Assembly: GCF_003412455.1 (NCBI RefSeq)
Contig: NZ_QTJU01000006.1
Coordinates: 269,732 to 333,731 of the forward strand
Source of the DNA: Deminuibacter soli
Lineage (GTDB): Bacteria; Bacteroidota; Bacteroidia; Chitinophagales; Chitinophagaceae
Direction of reading: 5' to 3'
DNA length: 64,000 nucleotides
Positions 51,756 to 61,340 of this stretch are shown piece after piece (positions within the stretch are counted from its first letter, which is position 1; each line of letters opens with the position of its first letter). Both the position numbers and the translations under genes were made by a program. Under the pieces are notes generated by a model. That model was not told where the DNA came from, made no database searches, and saw only the letters and a program-made list of their open reading frames with translations.

Positions 51756-53219
51756 ATGAATATGACACTCCACTCTATTGACATCCTGAGCTGGATCATC
51801 ACTGCTTCTTATGTGGTGAGTACAGTGTTTGCTGTCATCATTATTTCCCAGAACCGCGCGCCTTCCAAAACCATCGCTTACCTGTTGTTGTTTTACAGTT
51901 TGCCCGTGCTGGGTATTGTTATTTATGCAGTAGCAGGTGAAAACTATCGCAAGAACAAACTGTATAAACGAAAATTCCTGCAGGATAATGCGCAGTTTAA
52001 TTTATATGCCAGTCATCTCATACGCCTCTCGGAAGACTTGCTGGGACAGCATTTGAAAGAACTGAAAGGCAGCGAGCAAACAGCAAGACTGATACTGAAC
52101 GACAGCCGCCTGCCCCTGTCTGTAAACAATCGCGTAGAGCTGCTGATTAACGGGGAGCAGAAGTTTGAACGCATGTTTGCCGAGCTGGAAAAAGCACAGC
52201 ACCATATTCATATTGAATATTACATTATTGAAAACGGTGTTATTGCAGACAGGCTGCTGAAACTGCTGGTAAAAAAAGCAGCAGAAGGTGTTGCAGTAAA
52301 AATGATTTACGATGATTTTGGCACATCGCTTAAAAACAGGTACCTGCGCAAGTTGCGTACACAGGGGGTAAAAGCATTCCCGTTTTACCGCATCCTGTTC
52401 CCGCTGGTTTCTAACAGGCACAACTACCGCGATCACCGCAAGATGATTATCATTGATGGCAGGCTGGCCTTTACCGGCGGCATCAATATCTCTGACCGGT
52501 ACGATAATAATTTACCCGGCAACGATCTTTACTGGCGCGATACCCATTTGCTGATTGAAGGCGATGCCGTAAAACCCTTGCAGTACCTGTTTTTCCTGAA
52601 CTGGAACTTTTGCTCAGATGAAGAGCTGCCGGTTTCACTGGATTATTTTCCCAGTGACAAAACCGGCCACAACCAACTGGTACAGGTTATTCAAAGCGGG
52701 CCAGACAGTGACCGTGCCAGCATCATGCTCAGTTATTTCAGCGCCATTGTTAATGCAAAAAAATATGTGTACATCACCACGCCGTATTTTATTCCCAATG
52801 AAAGTTTGCGCAATGCATTAAGGGAAGCCGCACTGAGCAAGGTTGAAGTGCGTTTGCTGGTACCCGGTGTGTCTGATTCACGTTTTGTAAACCTCGCTGC
52901 CCACTCCTATTACGAAGAATTGCTGGAAGCCGGCGTACGCATTTATCTCTATCAAAAAGGCTTTGTACACGCCAAAACCCTGGTGAGTGATAATACCCTC
53001 AGCATGGTTGGCTCTGCCAATATGGATATCCGCAGTTTTGATCTCAATTTTGAATTGAATGCCGTGGTATATGATTCCCTTATCCACGACCAGCTGAAAG
53101 CCGTTTTCCTGAAAGACCTCGAAGACAGTGTTGAAATAACCCTCGCCGAATGGTCGCAACGCAGCAGGGTGAAGAAATTCTGTGAATCTATCTGCAGGCT
53201 GTTTTCATCGGTGTTGTAG
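51756..53219 (+). CDS. cls: cardiolipin synthase (PLD family)
   Basis: 487 residues from the ATG at 51756 (MNMTLHSIDILSW); the open frame begins 46 codons above, in the repeat region. Two membrane segments (about 8-32 and 40-60), then two phospholipase-D HKD motifs: HRKMIIID (in HNYRDHRKMIIID) and HAKTLVSD (in FVHAKTLVSDNTLSMVGSAN). It transfers a phosphatidyl group between two phosphatidylglycerols to make cardiolipin, in the inner membrane. Confidence 0.93.
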   Translation: MNMTLHSIDILSWIITASYVVSTVFAVIIISQNRAPSKTIAYLLLFYSLPVLGIVIYAVAGENYRKNKLYKRKFLQDNAQFNLYASHLIRLSEDLLGQHLKELKGSEQTARLILNDSRLPLSVNNRVELLINGEQKFERMFAELEKAQHHIHIEYYIIENGVIADRLLKLLVKKAAEGVAVKMIYDDFGTSLKNRYLRKLRTQGVKAFPFYRILFPLVSNRHNYRDHRKMIIIDGRLAFTGGINISDRYDNNLPGNDLYWRDTHLLIEGDAVKPLQYLFFLNWNFCSDEELPVSLDYFPSDKTGHNQLVQVIQSGPDSDRASIMLSYFSAIVNAKKYVYITTPYFIPNESLRNALREAALSKVEVRLLVPGVSDSRFVNLAAHSYYEELLEAGVRIYLYQKGFVHAKTLVSDNTLSMVGSANMDIRSFDLNFELNAVVYDSLIHDQLKAVFLKDLEDSVEITLAEWSQRSRVKKFCESICRLFSSVL

Positions 53220-53220
53220 G

Positions 53221-53380
53221 TGGTGGGCTTCGGCGCGCTTCGCGCATGTGCGGGTTCACCGACACATCGAGATTCGACAGTCGAGACTATCGCAGCGAGC
53301 CAGGTTCATGAGTGATGTTAGTGGTTCGCTAAGATCGTCCCGATGTGTCGATGTCTCGACTGTCGATGTCTTTCCCACTC
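53221..53380. repeat. two TCGAGAC-type arrays in opposite orientation
   Basis: GGCGCGCTTCGCGC hairpin (53229-53243), then TCGAGAT, TCGACAG and TCGAGAC units with ATCGCAGCGAGCC (53266-53300), then the inverted form GATGTGTCGATGTCTCGACTG and a further TGTCGATGTC (53341-53370). The two arrays face each other around 53301-53335. Confidence 0.75.
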
Positions 53381-53382
53381 AC

Positions 53383-53416
53383 AAAAAAGCCCCGCACACT
53401 GGTATGCACGGGGCTT
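53383..53416 (-). terminator. intrinsic terminator after pnp
   Basis: AAGCCCCG / CGGGGCTT (8 bp) around a 14-base loop with a second small stem, followed on the minus strand by TTTT. It lies 22 bases after the pnp stop. Confidence 0.85.
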
Positions 53417-53438
53417 GTATTATTTGCAGTAAACTGAA

Positions 53439-55667
53439 TTAGTCTCTCTGCTGACGTGGTTCGCGGGGCTCGCGCTGGTCGCGCTGATCACCGTTTCTTG
53501 AACCACTGCCTTCAGGGCGCGGACCGCGCGGAGCGGGTTCCTGGTGTCCTTCAGGTTTTGGCATCAGCACCTTGCGGCTCAGTTTGAACTTGCCGGTTTT
53601 GGTATCAACGCCAATCAGTTTTACTTTAATTACATCACCTTCTTTCAGCACACCTTCCAGGCTTTCGAGGCGTTTCCATGAAACTTCGCTGATATGCAGC
53701 AAACCTTCTTTCTTAGGCAGGAACTCAACGAACGCACCGTAAGGCTGAATGGTTTTTACTTTTGCTTCATACACTTCGTTCACTTCAGGAACAGCAACAA
53801 TGCCTTTAATCCAGATGCGTGCTTTTTCAACACCATCTTTATTGGCAGAGAAAATGCTTACTTCACCGGTGTTGCCAACCTCTTCGATGTTGATTGTGGT
53901 ACCGGTTTCTTTCTGAATTTCCTGGATCACTTTACCCTGGGGCCCGATTACTGCACCGATAAATTCTTTATCGATGATCAGTTTCTCCATCCTTGGTGCG
54001 TGAGATTTAACTTCTGCACGTGCAGCCGGCATACATTCGTACATGGCGTCGAGAATGTGCAGGCGGCCTTTGCGTGCCTGCTCCAGTGCTTCGCGCATTA
54101 CTTCCATGCTTAAGCCGTCTACTTTAATATCCATCTGCACACCGCAAATACCTTCACGGGTACCGGTTACTTTAAAGTCCATATCACCCAGGTGATCTTC
54201 ATCACCCAGGATATCGGTGAGAATAGCGTATTTACCATCGGTACCGCGGGTAATTAAACCCATGGCCACACCGCTAACGTGTTTGGGGAAAGGCACACCT
54301 GCATCCATCAGGGCCAGTGAGCCGGCACATACAGTTGCCATTGAAGACGAACCGTTTGATTCCAGGATATCGCTCACCACGCGAACGGTGTAAGCATAAT
54401 CGCTGCCGGGCATCATTTGTTTCAGGCTGCGCATAGCCAGGTTACCATGACCCACTTCACGGCGTCCGGGGCCACGCATCATTTTCACTTCACCTGTAGA
54501 GAACGGGGGGAAGTTATAATGCAGGATGAATTTAGAATATTCAGATTTTGCTGCGCTTTCAATCATCAGCTCATCCAGCGGTGTACCGAGTGTAACGGTA
54601 GTGAGCGACTGGGTTTCGCCACGGGTGAACAGTGCAGAACCGTGCGGTGTAGGCAGCGGATCGGTTTCCATTGCCAGCGGACGAACCTGGTCAAGCTGGC
54701 GGCCGTCCAAACGGATACGGTCGTCGAGAATCATGTTACGCACCACTTCCCACTGCAGGTCTTCGTAATATTTTTTAGCCAGTTTTTTGGTCTTGTCTTC
54801 CACTTCCTCGCCAAGGCTTTCTATTAGTGCATCTTTCAGCACTTTGAAAGCATCGCTGCGTTCGTGTTTGGAAGTACCGCTTTTAGCGATTTCGTACATT
54901 TTGGCTGAGCTGAAAGCAGCAACTTTCTCTCTCAGTTCTTCGTCCTGTACGGGTTTTGGATAATCACGCTTGCCGGTAACACCTTTTAAAGCGCGGAGCT
55001 GTTCCTGTGCTTTAATCTGGATGCGGATAGCGTCGTGTGCCAGCTGAAGCGCCTTCACCAGGTCTTCTTCGCTGCACTCTTTACTTTCACCTTCCACCAT
55101 CATGAGGTTTTTCTCAGTGGCAGCGATCATAAAGTCCATATCGGCAGTAGCGAGCTGTGTCCTGGAAGGGTTCACCACCAGTTCACCGCCGATACGTGCA
55201 ATACGTACTTCAGAAATGATTTCTTTAATGGGAATATCAGAAACGGCGAGTGCTGCAGAGGCTGCCAGGCAGGCCAGTGCGTCGGGCATAATTTCACCGT
55301 CGCTTGAAACGAGGGTGATCAGCACCTGCACATCGCAGAAATAATCTTCGGGAAACAGCGGGCGCAGCGCACGGTCAACCAGGCGGCTGATGAGCACTTC
55401 GTAATCGCTTAAACGGCCTTCGCGTTTGAAAAAAGAACCGGGGATACGACCGGCAGAGGCAAATTTTTCCTGGTAATCAACGCTTAAAGGAAAGAAATCC
55501 TGTCCTTCGCGTGGTTCTTTGTTGGCTACAACGGTAGCCAGCAGTATGTTGTTACCCTGCCTAACGGTAACAGATCCGTCGGCCTGGCGTGCCAGTTTAC
55601 CTGTTTCGATGGTCACTTCGCGGCCACCACCCAGGTCAAACGATACACTTAATGGTTGTGATAACAT
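53439..55667 (-). CDS. pnp: polyribonucleotide nucleotidyltransferase (PNPase)
   Basis: 742 residues. Two RNase PH-like domains (about 10-140 and 315-540) with [20 protein letters not shown] and [15 protein letters not shown], an all-alpha linker, KH domain (about 560-620, [20 protein letters not shown]) and S1 domain (about 630-700, [15 protein letters not shown]), then a short tail rich in R, E, P and G. It degrades RNA from the 3' end using phosphate and helps in mRNA turnover. It is the second gene of the rpsO-pnp unit, conserved in many bacteria. Confidence 0.97.
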   Translation of the reverse strand: MLSQPLSVSFDLGGGREVTIETGKLARQADGSVTVRQGNNILLATVVANKEPREGQDFFPLSVDYQEKFASAGRIPGSFFKREGRLSDYEVLISRLVDRALRPLFPEDYFCDVQVLITLVSSDGEIMPDALACLAASAALAVSDIPIKEIISEVRIARIGGELVVNPSRTQLATADMDFMIAATEKNLMMVEGESKECSEEDLVKALQLAHDAIRIQIKAQEQLRALKGVTGKRDYPKPVQDEELREKVAAFSSAKMYEIAKSGTSKHERSDAFKVLKDALIESLGEEVEDKTKKLAKKYYEDLQWEVVRNMILDDRIRLDGRQLDQVRPLAMETDPLPTPHGSALFTRGETQSLTTVTLGTPLDELMIESAAKSEYSKFILHYNFPPFSTGEVKMMRGPGRREVGHGNLAMRSLKQMMPGSDYAYTVRVVSDILESNGSSSMATVCAGSLALMDAGVPFPKHVSGVAMGLITRGTDGKYAILTDILGDEDHLGDMDFKVTGTREGICGVQMDIKVDGLSMEVMREALEQARKGRLHILDAMYECMPAARAEVKSHAPRMEKLIIDKEFIGAVIGPQGKVIQEIQKETGTTINIEEVGNTGEVSIFSANKDGVEKARIWIKGIVAVPEVNEVYEAKVKTIQPYGAFVEFLPKKEGLLHISEVSWKRLESLEGVLKEGDVIKVKLIGVDTKTGKFKLSRKVLMPKPEGHQEPAPRGPRPEGSGSRNGDQRDQREPREPRQQRD

Positions 55668-55794
55668 AATGTAAGTAATTTAAATCCCGGATACGACCGG
55701 GCAGATTTGCGCCGTACAAAACAGGAGGGAAGGATTGTACCGGCGGAATCAGGCGAAAAATCGGGTTAGTGCGCAATGCAACCGCTATACACAC

Positions 55795-55837
55795 AAAAAA
55801 CTATTCCCAACCGTTTTACAATTTCAGTTGGGAATAG
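55795..55837 (-). terminator. terminator between rpsO and pnp
   Basis: CTATTCCCAAC / GTTGGGAATAG (11-bp perfect stem, 15-base loop) followed on the minus strand by TTTTTT. It lies just after the rpsO stop, so pnp is partly uncoupled from rpsO, as in the rpsO-pnp unit of E. coli. Confidence 0.9.
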
Positions 55838-55858
55838 CTTGTATCATAGCTGAATGAA

Positions 55859-56128
55859 TTATTTCCTGATACCCAGTTTAGCGATCAGTTCACGATAACC
55901 GGTAAGGTTATGTTTCTGCATGTAAGCCAGCAGGCGTTTGCGCTGACCTACCAGTTGCATCAAACCGCGATTGGTAGAAAAATCTTTTTTATTTGCCTGC
56001 AAATGCTTGGAAATGCTGGAAATACGCTCTGTTAACATAGCGATTTGGCCCTCGATAGAGCCGGTATTTTCGGCTTTACCACCGAATTCAGCAAAAATTG
56101 TTGCTTTTTTTTCTTTTGTTAAAGGCAT
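55859..56128 (-). CDS. rpsO: 30S ribosomal protein S15
   Basis: 89 residues, full length. Family motifs TGSIEGQIAMLTERI, HLQANKKDFSTNRGL and RKRLLAYMQKHNLTGY. S15 binds 16S rRNA early in assembly of the small subunit. A good -7 box lies about 54 bases upstream of the start. Followed by a strong terminator and then pnp on the same strand. Confidence 0.98.
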   Translation of the reverse strand: MPLTKEKKATIFAEFGGKAENTGSIEGQIAMLTERISSISKHLQANKKDFSTNRGLMQLVGQRKRLLAYMQKHNLTGYRELIAKLGIRK

Positions 56129-56181
56129 CTCAAATACTTTTTTAAAACATCCAAATAATGGCTTCTACTTTATTTTGTGTG

Positions 56182-56210
56182 CAAAGGTAGGGTTTTCGGG
56201 GATGAAAACA
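56182..56210 (-). promoter_or_regulatory. Bacteroidota-type promoter of rpsO
   Basis: The minus strand reads TACCTTTG at 56182-56189, a match to the TAnnTTTG -7 box. The -33 element is imperfect (GTTT 17 bases upstream). The leader from here to the ATG is about 47 bases. Confidence 0.6.
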
Positions 56211-56353
56211 GCAGTAATGCCCAAATAATTTAGCGGGGCGTATAATTGGGGGCGAAATTAGGGGTTCTCCACAATTGAAACAATACCTGTTTACAGCTGT
56301 TTGGTAAAACATAACCCCACCGAACAACCTGCTGCACCGAAACCTGGCTGCCA

Positions 56354-57484
56354 TTGGAAAAGCATTTACATATTGTTAGTTCAACCATACCATACCCGGC
56401 TGTTTATGGCAGCATGGCCGACCGTTTTTACAAACTGCCTGCCCTGGCAGCCGCCGGCATACATATTCACCTGCACTGTTTTGGCGATGATGCCGCTCCC
56501 CTGCCTCCCTGCCTTACGCAATACTGCGCCAGCGTGCATGTATACCCGCACAGCCGCATTTCGGCCGCTACCATCCTGCAACTGCCCTGTATGGTGGCCA
56601 GCCGTAAAAACGAGCAGCTGTTTCAGCGCCTGCTGCACGATGATTACCCTGTTTTGATGGAAGGCATTCACTGTACCGCCCTGCTGCTGGACGACCGTTT
56701 TGCCGGCCGCCGTTGTTTTGTACGCCTGCAGCAGGTACAGCACCGCAGCTACCAGCAACAGGCCAGGCAATCGGCCAACCTGCTGCGTAAATGGTACTAC
56801 CGCCACCAGGCTTCGCTGCTGCTGCAGCACGAGCAGCGTATTGCCGGTAAGGCAGTGTTTATTACCAGCCTGGATGCCGATGCAGATTTTTACCGCGAAT
56901 ACATGCAATACCGCCATACGGCCGTACTGCCGCTGTTTATTCCGCAGCAGCAGGTGAACAGTGAAGAAGGATCGGGCAGTTATTGTTTATACCACGGCGA
57001 TTTATCGGCCGGGCATAATGAGCAGGCGGCAAGCTGGTTGCTGAACCAGGTATGCCGCAACATCGATGTGCCCCTGGTAATTGCAGGCTGCAACCCCTCG
57101 CCACGGCTGCAACAGCAGGCACGGCAATGGACCAACACCTGTGTGGTGGCCAACCCCAGCGCGCCCGAACTGCAGGACATTATCCGCAAGGCGCACATTC
57201 ATTTATTACCCAGTTTTACCAATACCGGCGTGCCGGGCAAGTTATTAAATGCTTTATTTAACGGGAGGCATTGTATTGCACATGCACCGGTGCTGCGCAG
57301 TACCGGGCTTAGCGCTATTTGCCATGCTGCAGGCGTTACTGCACAATGGATACAGCAAATAAGTGCGCTGTACCGGCAGCCGTTTACCCTGCGCGATATT
57401 ACCCTGCGCAAACAGGTATTGCTGCAACGCTACAACAACGCCGGCAATGCGGCCACCTTTATACAATGGATCTGGGAAAGATGA
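56354..57484 (+). CDS. glycosyltransferase family protein (GT-B, GT4-like)
   Basis: 376 residues from a TTG at 56354; no ATG lies at a suitable place and the frame is closed further up. The start LHIVSSTIPYPAVYGSMADR is the usual glycosyltransferase N-terminus, and SYCLYHGDLSAGHNEQAASWL, LVIAGCNPSPRL and IHLLPSFTNTGVPGKLLNAL form the GT-B C-terminal half with the nucleotide-sugar site. It probably adds a sugar to a surface glycan. It ends only 3 bases from the end of the convergent ftsE. Confidence 0.83.
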   Translation: MEKHLHIVSSTIPYPAVYGSMADRFYKLPALAAAGIHIHLHCFGDDAAPLPPCLTQYCASVHVYPHSRISAATILQLPCMVASRKNEQLFQRLLHDDYPVLMEGIHCTALLLDDRFAGRRCFVRLQQVQHRSYQQQARQSANLLRKWYYRHQASLLLQHEQRIAGKAVFITSLDADADFYREYMQYRHTAVLPLFIPQQQVNSEEGSGSYCLYHGDLSAGHNEQAASWLLNQVCRNIDVPLVIAGCNPSPRLQQQARQWTNTCVVANPSAPELQDIIRKAHIHLLPSFTNTGVPGKLLNALFNGRHCIAHAPVLRSTGLSAICHAAGVTAQWIQQISALYRQPFTLRDITLRKQVLLQRYNNAGNAATFIQWIWER

Positions 57485-57487
57485 AAC

Positions 57488-58177
57488 TTATTCTGTCACC
57501 AGCGCAGCACTATCCATTACCTTGCTTTTTTCTGTTTTCAGCATGCGGGAAGGATAACGGTTAATTACGATAAAATCGTGCGTAGCCATGATGATAGCGG
57601 TGCCATAATCGCGGCAGATGTGAAACAGCAGCTGCATAATTTCATCGCTGGTTTCAGGATCGAGGTTGCCGGTAGGCTCATCTGCCAGTATTACTTTGGG
57701 TGAGTTAAGCAGGGCACGGGCAATTTCTACCCTTTGCTGTTCGCCGCCGCTCATTTCGAAAGGCATTTTGAAGCCTTTGCTTTTTAAACCAACTTTATCG
57801 AGCACATCGTTGATTTTTTCTTCCATCAGCTTTTCGTCTTTCCAGCCCGTGGCTTTCAGTACAAAGCGGAGGTTTTCATGCACATTTCTGTCTGTAAGCA
57901 GTTGAAAATCCTGGAACACCACGCCCAGGTTGCGGCGCAGGAAAGGAACTTTTTTCCAGTTCATGTCTTTCAGCGAATGCCCTGCCACATCTACCACGCC
58001 TTCTTTCAAAGGCAATTCGCCGTATAATGTTTTCAGCAGGCTGCTTTTGCCGGTGCCGGTTTTACCTACCAGGTATACAAACTCTCCCCTGTTAACAGAA
58101 AAATTTACGTCTTGTAACACCAGGTTACCCCCCTGGTAAATATTGGCATTGCGAACAGAAACAACGATCTCAGACAT
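57488..58177 (-). CDS. ftsE: cell-division ABC transporter ATPase
   Basis: 229 residues from the ATG at 58177 ([20 protein letters not shown]); the open frame begins 17 codons above. Walker [10 protein letters not shown], signature [16 protein letters not shown], Walker [13 protein letters not shown], switch His in MATHDF. The FtsE type is indicated by [20 protein letters not shown] and the compact size. FtsE works with the membrane protein FtsX to control peptidoglycan hydrolases at the septum. No ftsX gene is in the window next to it. Confidence 0.9.
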   Translation of the reverse strand: MSEIVVSVRNANIYQGGNLVLQDVNFSVNRGEFVYLVGKTGTGKSSLLKTLYGELPLKEGVVDVAGHSLKDMNWKKVPFLRRNLGVVFQDFQLLTDRNVHENLRFVLKATGWKDEKLMEEKINDVLDKVGLKSKGFKMPFEMSGGEQQRVEIARALLNSPKVILADEPTGNLDPETSDEIMQLLFHICRDYGTAIIMATHDFIVINRYPSRMLKTEKSKVMDSAALVTE

Positions 58178-58384
58178 GGTGCTTGAATTGGCATCAAAAA
58201 TACAGGAATGAATTTGAAAATGAACCAAAAAGCTAACTTCAACACCTGTGCCACAGCCTGTTTAAGCCGGTTTTGCAAATGCCGGCCCGCAGGGGCGTAG
58301 ACTTTTATGCACAAGCTGGTCGAATTTCCCTTAATTTACACCCGGTTTAACGTATTTTCAATTTTACCCATTAAAAGACGTTTT

Positions 58385-59164
58385 ATGTATTTCCCATTAA
58401 CCCACCCCTGCAACAGTTACCTGAAAAGACTGTTACTGCTGAGCGCCCTGCTTTCTGTAACAGGATTGTTTGCATTCGGATTTACACCCCGCCACGTATT
58501 CAGCTACGATACAGCCAACGGCAGCGACACACTTGCGCCAGCCGGCAGCAAAAAAAGCAAAAACAAAAACAAGGCAAACGAAACAACCACGCGCGCCTAT
58601 GTAGTGAATATTGCCAGTTACGATACCGGCGTGTTTAAAGGTGTTACCAAACTCATTACTGTTTCGGGCAAAAACGCAACCATAAAGGTAGATACTACAG
58701 CCAGGGCAGCCGAGGTGCTCACTGCCATTAATGCGCCTGTATATGTGCTGGATGGCAAGGTGATCAGCGATAAGGAAATGCAGCAGGTTAACCCGGCTGA
58801 TATTGCCAAAGTAACCGTACTCAGCGGCACCGAAGCAGCTGCTTACGGCGGTCCCAATGCCATTGCCATTACCACCCGCAAGGCCACAGCAGAAGCAACA
58901 GCGAAAGCCGCCCCTGTAGAAGTGCAGGTGAAAACAGAAGACACCCCCGCTGCAACAGATACGACCAAAAACAATAAGGTTGCCAGCGGTTATGCAGACG
59001 ATAAGATTATCATGGCCAACACAGCTGCAGCAGACAAGCCTGCAAAATCCGCTGCAGACAGCAACACAGCAACAACAAAACCGAGGCCGCGCGCCAGGCA
59101 ATCCAAACCCCGGTCCTCCGCTACTACCGCCAGCGGTTATGTTATCCCCGACAGCAAGCCCTAG
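58385..59164 (+). CDS. TonB-receptor plug-like protein without a barrel
   Basis: 259 residues from the ATG at 58385 (MYFPLTHPCNSYLKRLLLLS); an upstream ATG in frame adds 26 residues. One N-terminal hydrophobic segment (about 14-34), then a plug-type stretch (about 105-165) with APVYVLDGKVISDKEM, VTVLSGTEAAAYGGPNAIAI, which is the TonB-receptor pattern YVIDG...IEVLKG..A..YG..., but no beta barrel. The last 90 residues are low complexity, rich in A, T, K, P and R. In Bacteroidota, plug-like domains occur alone or fused to M56 or carboxypeptidase-like proteins. Role unknown. Confidence 0.75.
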   Translation: MYFPLTHPCNSYLKRLLLLSALLSVTGLFAFGFTPRHVFSYDTANGSDTLAPAGSKKSKNKNKANETTTRAYVVNIASYDTGVFKGVTKLITVSGKNATIKVDTTARAAEVLTAINAPVYVLDGKVISDKEMQQVNPADIAKVTVLSGTEAAAYGGPNAIAITTRKATAEATAKAAPVEVQVKTEDTPAATDTTKNNKVASGYADDKIIMANTAAADKPAKSAADSNTATTKPRPRARQSKPRSSATTASGYVIPDSKP

Positions 59165-59537
59165 GGCCACCGACAGTCGGGATCGTAAATCGTCAGTCGT
59201 CAGTCGTGAGTGATCTAAGCGAGTGCCAATTTCGAGAATCGAGACATCGACAGTCGGGATCGTGAATCGTCAGTCGTCAGTGATCTAAGCGAGTGCCAAT
59301 TTCGAGAATCGAGACATCGACAGTCGGGATCGTGAATCGTCAGTCGTCAGTCGTGAGTGAGCTAAGCGAACATTGTTGCCGGTGAGTACACCAGCAACAG
59401 CATTATAAAGAAATCCCCCGTCCCGGCTAAGCCAGAACGGGGGATTTCTTTTATTCACTATTGACTATTCACTATTCACCAGTGATCTCCCACTCACCAC
59501 TCACTACTCACCACTCACTACTCACCACTCACTACTC
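59165..59537. repeat. repeat mosaic with an exact 70-bp tandem duplication
   Basis: A 70-bp unit (ten 7-bp steps) at 59211-59280 is repeated exactly at 59281-59350. It contains TCGAGAA-type units, CATCGACAGTCGG, and TCGTGAA and TCGTCAG heptads. Then come GTTGCCGGTGAGTACACCAG (palindromic module, 59379), the terminator at 59407, ATTCACT-type heptads (59452-59480) and CACTCAC-type heptads (59494-59536), the last providing the stop codon of sppA. No gene fits in 59165-59531. Confidence 0.95.
59407..59451. terminator. strong bidirectional terminator hairpin
   Basis: A perfect 15-bp inverted repeat (AAAGAAATCCCCCGT and its complement) with a 15-base loop that holds the smaller stem GGCTAAGCC. The inner sequence CCCGGCTAAGCC is shared with the terminator at 36640. 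Confidence 0.9.
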
Positions 59538-61283
59538 CACATTCAAATCAAACGCCATTCTTGTTTGCGGAATACCAAACCAGGTTTTTACTTTCTTCAC
59601 CTGTTGCAGCATCTGGTAATCGGTAGCACCTATTTCTTCTTTAGCCATGTTCACCCGGATGGTTTGGGAAACACTACCCCCCAGCAATTGTTCCAGCAGG
59701 GATTTTTTCTCTGGGTATTCTGCAGTGGAATAATTTTTCAGCTTAGCCATGTGCGCAGCAGAAGCAATCGCATCCTGCATGGTGCCGATACGGTCTACCA
59801 GACCCACCTCAATGGCCCGCTCGCCTGTCCACACGCGGCCCTGCGCAATACTGTCGATATAGTCTATTGATTTTTTCCTGCCCTCTGCCACACGTGATTT
59901 GAAGGTGTAATAAATAGAATCCACATCGGCCTGCAGAAAATGCTTTTCTATTTCCGTAAGCGGTTTGCTGGCATCGGTGATACCTGCATATGGTGCAGTT
60001 TTTACACGATCGAATGTAATGCCCAGTTTGTTTTTAAAGAACGATTGCATATTGGGTATAATGCTGAATACGCCGATGGAACCGGTTAAAGTACCGGGAT
60101 CGGCAAACACCGAATCGCCGTTGCAGGAAATATAATAACCACCGGAAGCTGCGAGATCGCCCATGCTTACAATCACCGGCTTTTCTTTGCGGGCGAGTGA
60201 TATTTCGCGCCAGATTACATCACTGGCCAGTGCGCTGCCGCCGGGTGAGTTTACCCTGAATACAATCGCTTTTACAGATTTATCGAACCGCGCTTTGCGG
60301 ATAATGTTTTTATACTGGTCGCTGCCTATTTCATCTTCCTGCCCTTTGCCGTCAACAATATCACCCTGTGCATAGATAAGGGCAATTTTATCTTTTTCGT
60401 CGGATGTATCGATAGACTTTACATATTTGCCAGGCAGGATGAAATTGGGATGTTCTGTTTCTTTGATGTGCAGCAGGCGGAAGATTTCTGCCTTTACCTG
60501 GTCGTCGTATTTAAGACCATCTACCAGGTTATATTTTAAAGCGTCGCTGGCAGATTGGATGGTGCCGTTGTTGGCGAGGGCATGTAAGGCAGCGGTATCA
60601 GTATGGCGGGCAGTGGCGGTGTTTAGCAGCAGGCGGCTGTACAAATCGTTGAGCAGAACGGTTGTCTGCAGGCGGTTGGCATCTGTCATTTGCGTTACAC
60701 GAAAAGGCTCTGTGGCGCTTTTGAACTTACCTGCAAAGAACACCTGCGGTTCTATTTCCAGCTTATCCAGCAAACCTTTCAGGAACATTACACTGCTGGA
60801 GTAGCCAGACCAATCTACCCCGCCGTTGGGATGGCAATACACTTTATCAGCCGCAGTAGCCACGTAATACGCTTTCTGGCTCATCACTTCACCATAGGCG
60901 ATCACAAACTTTTTGCTTTCCCTGAAATGCAGCAGGGCCTGCCGCAGCTCTTCGCTGGCTGCAAAACCATTGCCATTACCGGAAGCTTTGAGATAAATGC
61001 CTTTAACGGCAGAATCGGTTTTGGCATATTCAATCATACGCACCACATCGTGTAAACCGGGCGCATCTTCTGCATCAGAAAAAAGAGCGGAAAGCGGGTT
61101 ATCCTGCGATTGTTCCTTAAAACCGGTAGATAAGTCGAGCACCAGCACACCATTGGTACCTATCTCGGGTTTATCGGGCGAAGTGGCCTTTCCAACCATA
61201 TAAGCCAGCACCAGGAAAGCGATCACCGTAAAAAGCACGAGTGCGAGCAGGGTTGCAAAGAATATTTTGAAAAAGGATTTCAT
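59532..61283 (-). CDS. sppA: signal peptide peptidase SppA, 67K type
   Basis: 583 residues with one N-terminal membrane segment (about 5-30). Two tandem S49 domains: the first with the lysine of the Ser-Lys dyad (KKFVIAYGEVMSQKAYYVAT), the second with the nucleophile Ser in MGDLAASGGYYIS (preceded by VNSPGGSALASD and followed by GTLTGSIGVF). It degrades cleaved signal peptides in the membrane. The last codon and the TAG stop fall into a CACTACT heptad, so the end of the gene is shaped by the repeat. Confidence 0.95.
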   Translation of the reverse strand: MKSFFKIFFATLLALVLFTVIAFLVLAYMVGKATSPDKPEIGTNGVLVLDLSTGFKEQSQDNPLSALFSDAEDAPGLHDVVRMIEYAKTDSAVKGIYLKASGNGNGFAASEELRQALLHFRESKKFVIAYGEVMSQKAYYVATAADKVYCHPNGGVDWSGYSSSVMFLKGLLDKLEIEPQVFFAGKFKSATEPFRVTQMTDANRLQTTVLLNDLYSRLLLNTATARHTDTAALHALANNGTIQSASDALKYNLVDGLKYDDQVKAEIFRLLHIKETEHPNFILPGKYVKSIDTSDEKDKIALIYAQGDIVDGKGQEDEIGSDQYKNIIRKARFDKSVKAIVFRVNSPGGSALASDVIWREISLARKEKPVIVSMGDLAASGGYYISCNGDSVFADPGTLTGSIGVFSIIPNMQSFFKNKLGITFDRVKTAPYAGITDASKPLTEIEKHFLQADVDSIYYTFKSRVAEGRKKSIDYIDSIAQGRVWTGERAIEVGLVDRIGTMQDAIASAAHMAKLKNYSTAEYPEKKSLLEQLLGGSVSQTIRVNMAKEEIGATDYQMLQQVKKVKTWFGIPQTRMAFDLNVE

Positions 61284-61340
61284 ACTTTGTTGTGTGCATT
61301 TAAAAATAAAGATATTTGAAGCGGGCTATACTACCAATTT

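Noticed and set aside
58433..59170. 245-codon minus-strand frame opposite the plug-like protein
   Set aside because: Gly/Cys/Phe-rich mirror of a low-complexity Ala/Thr/Lys tail; no family and no start signals.
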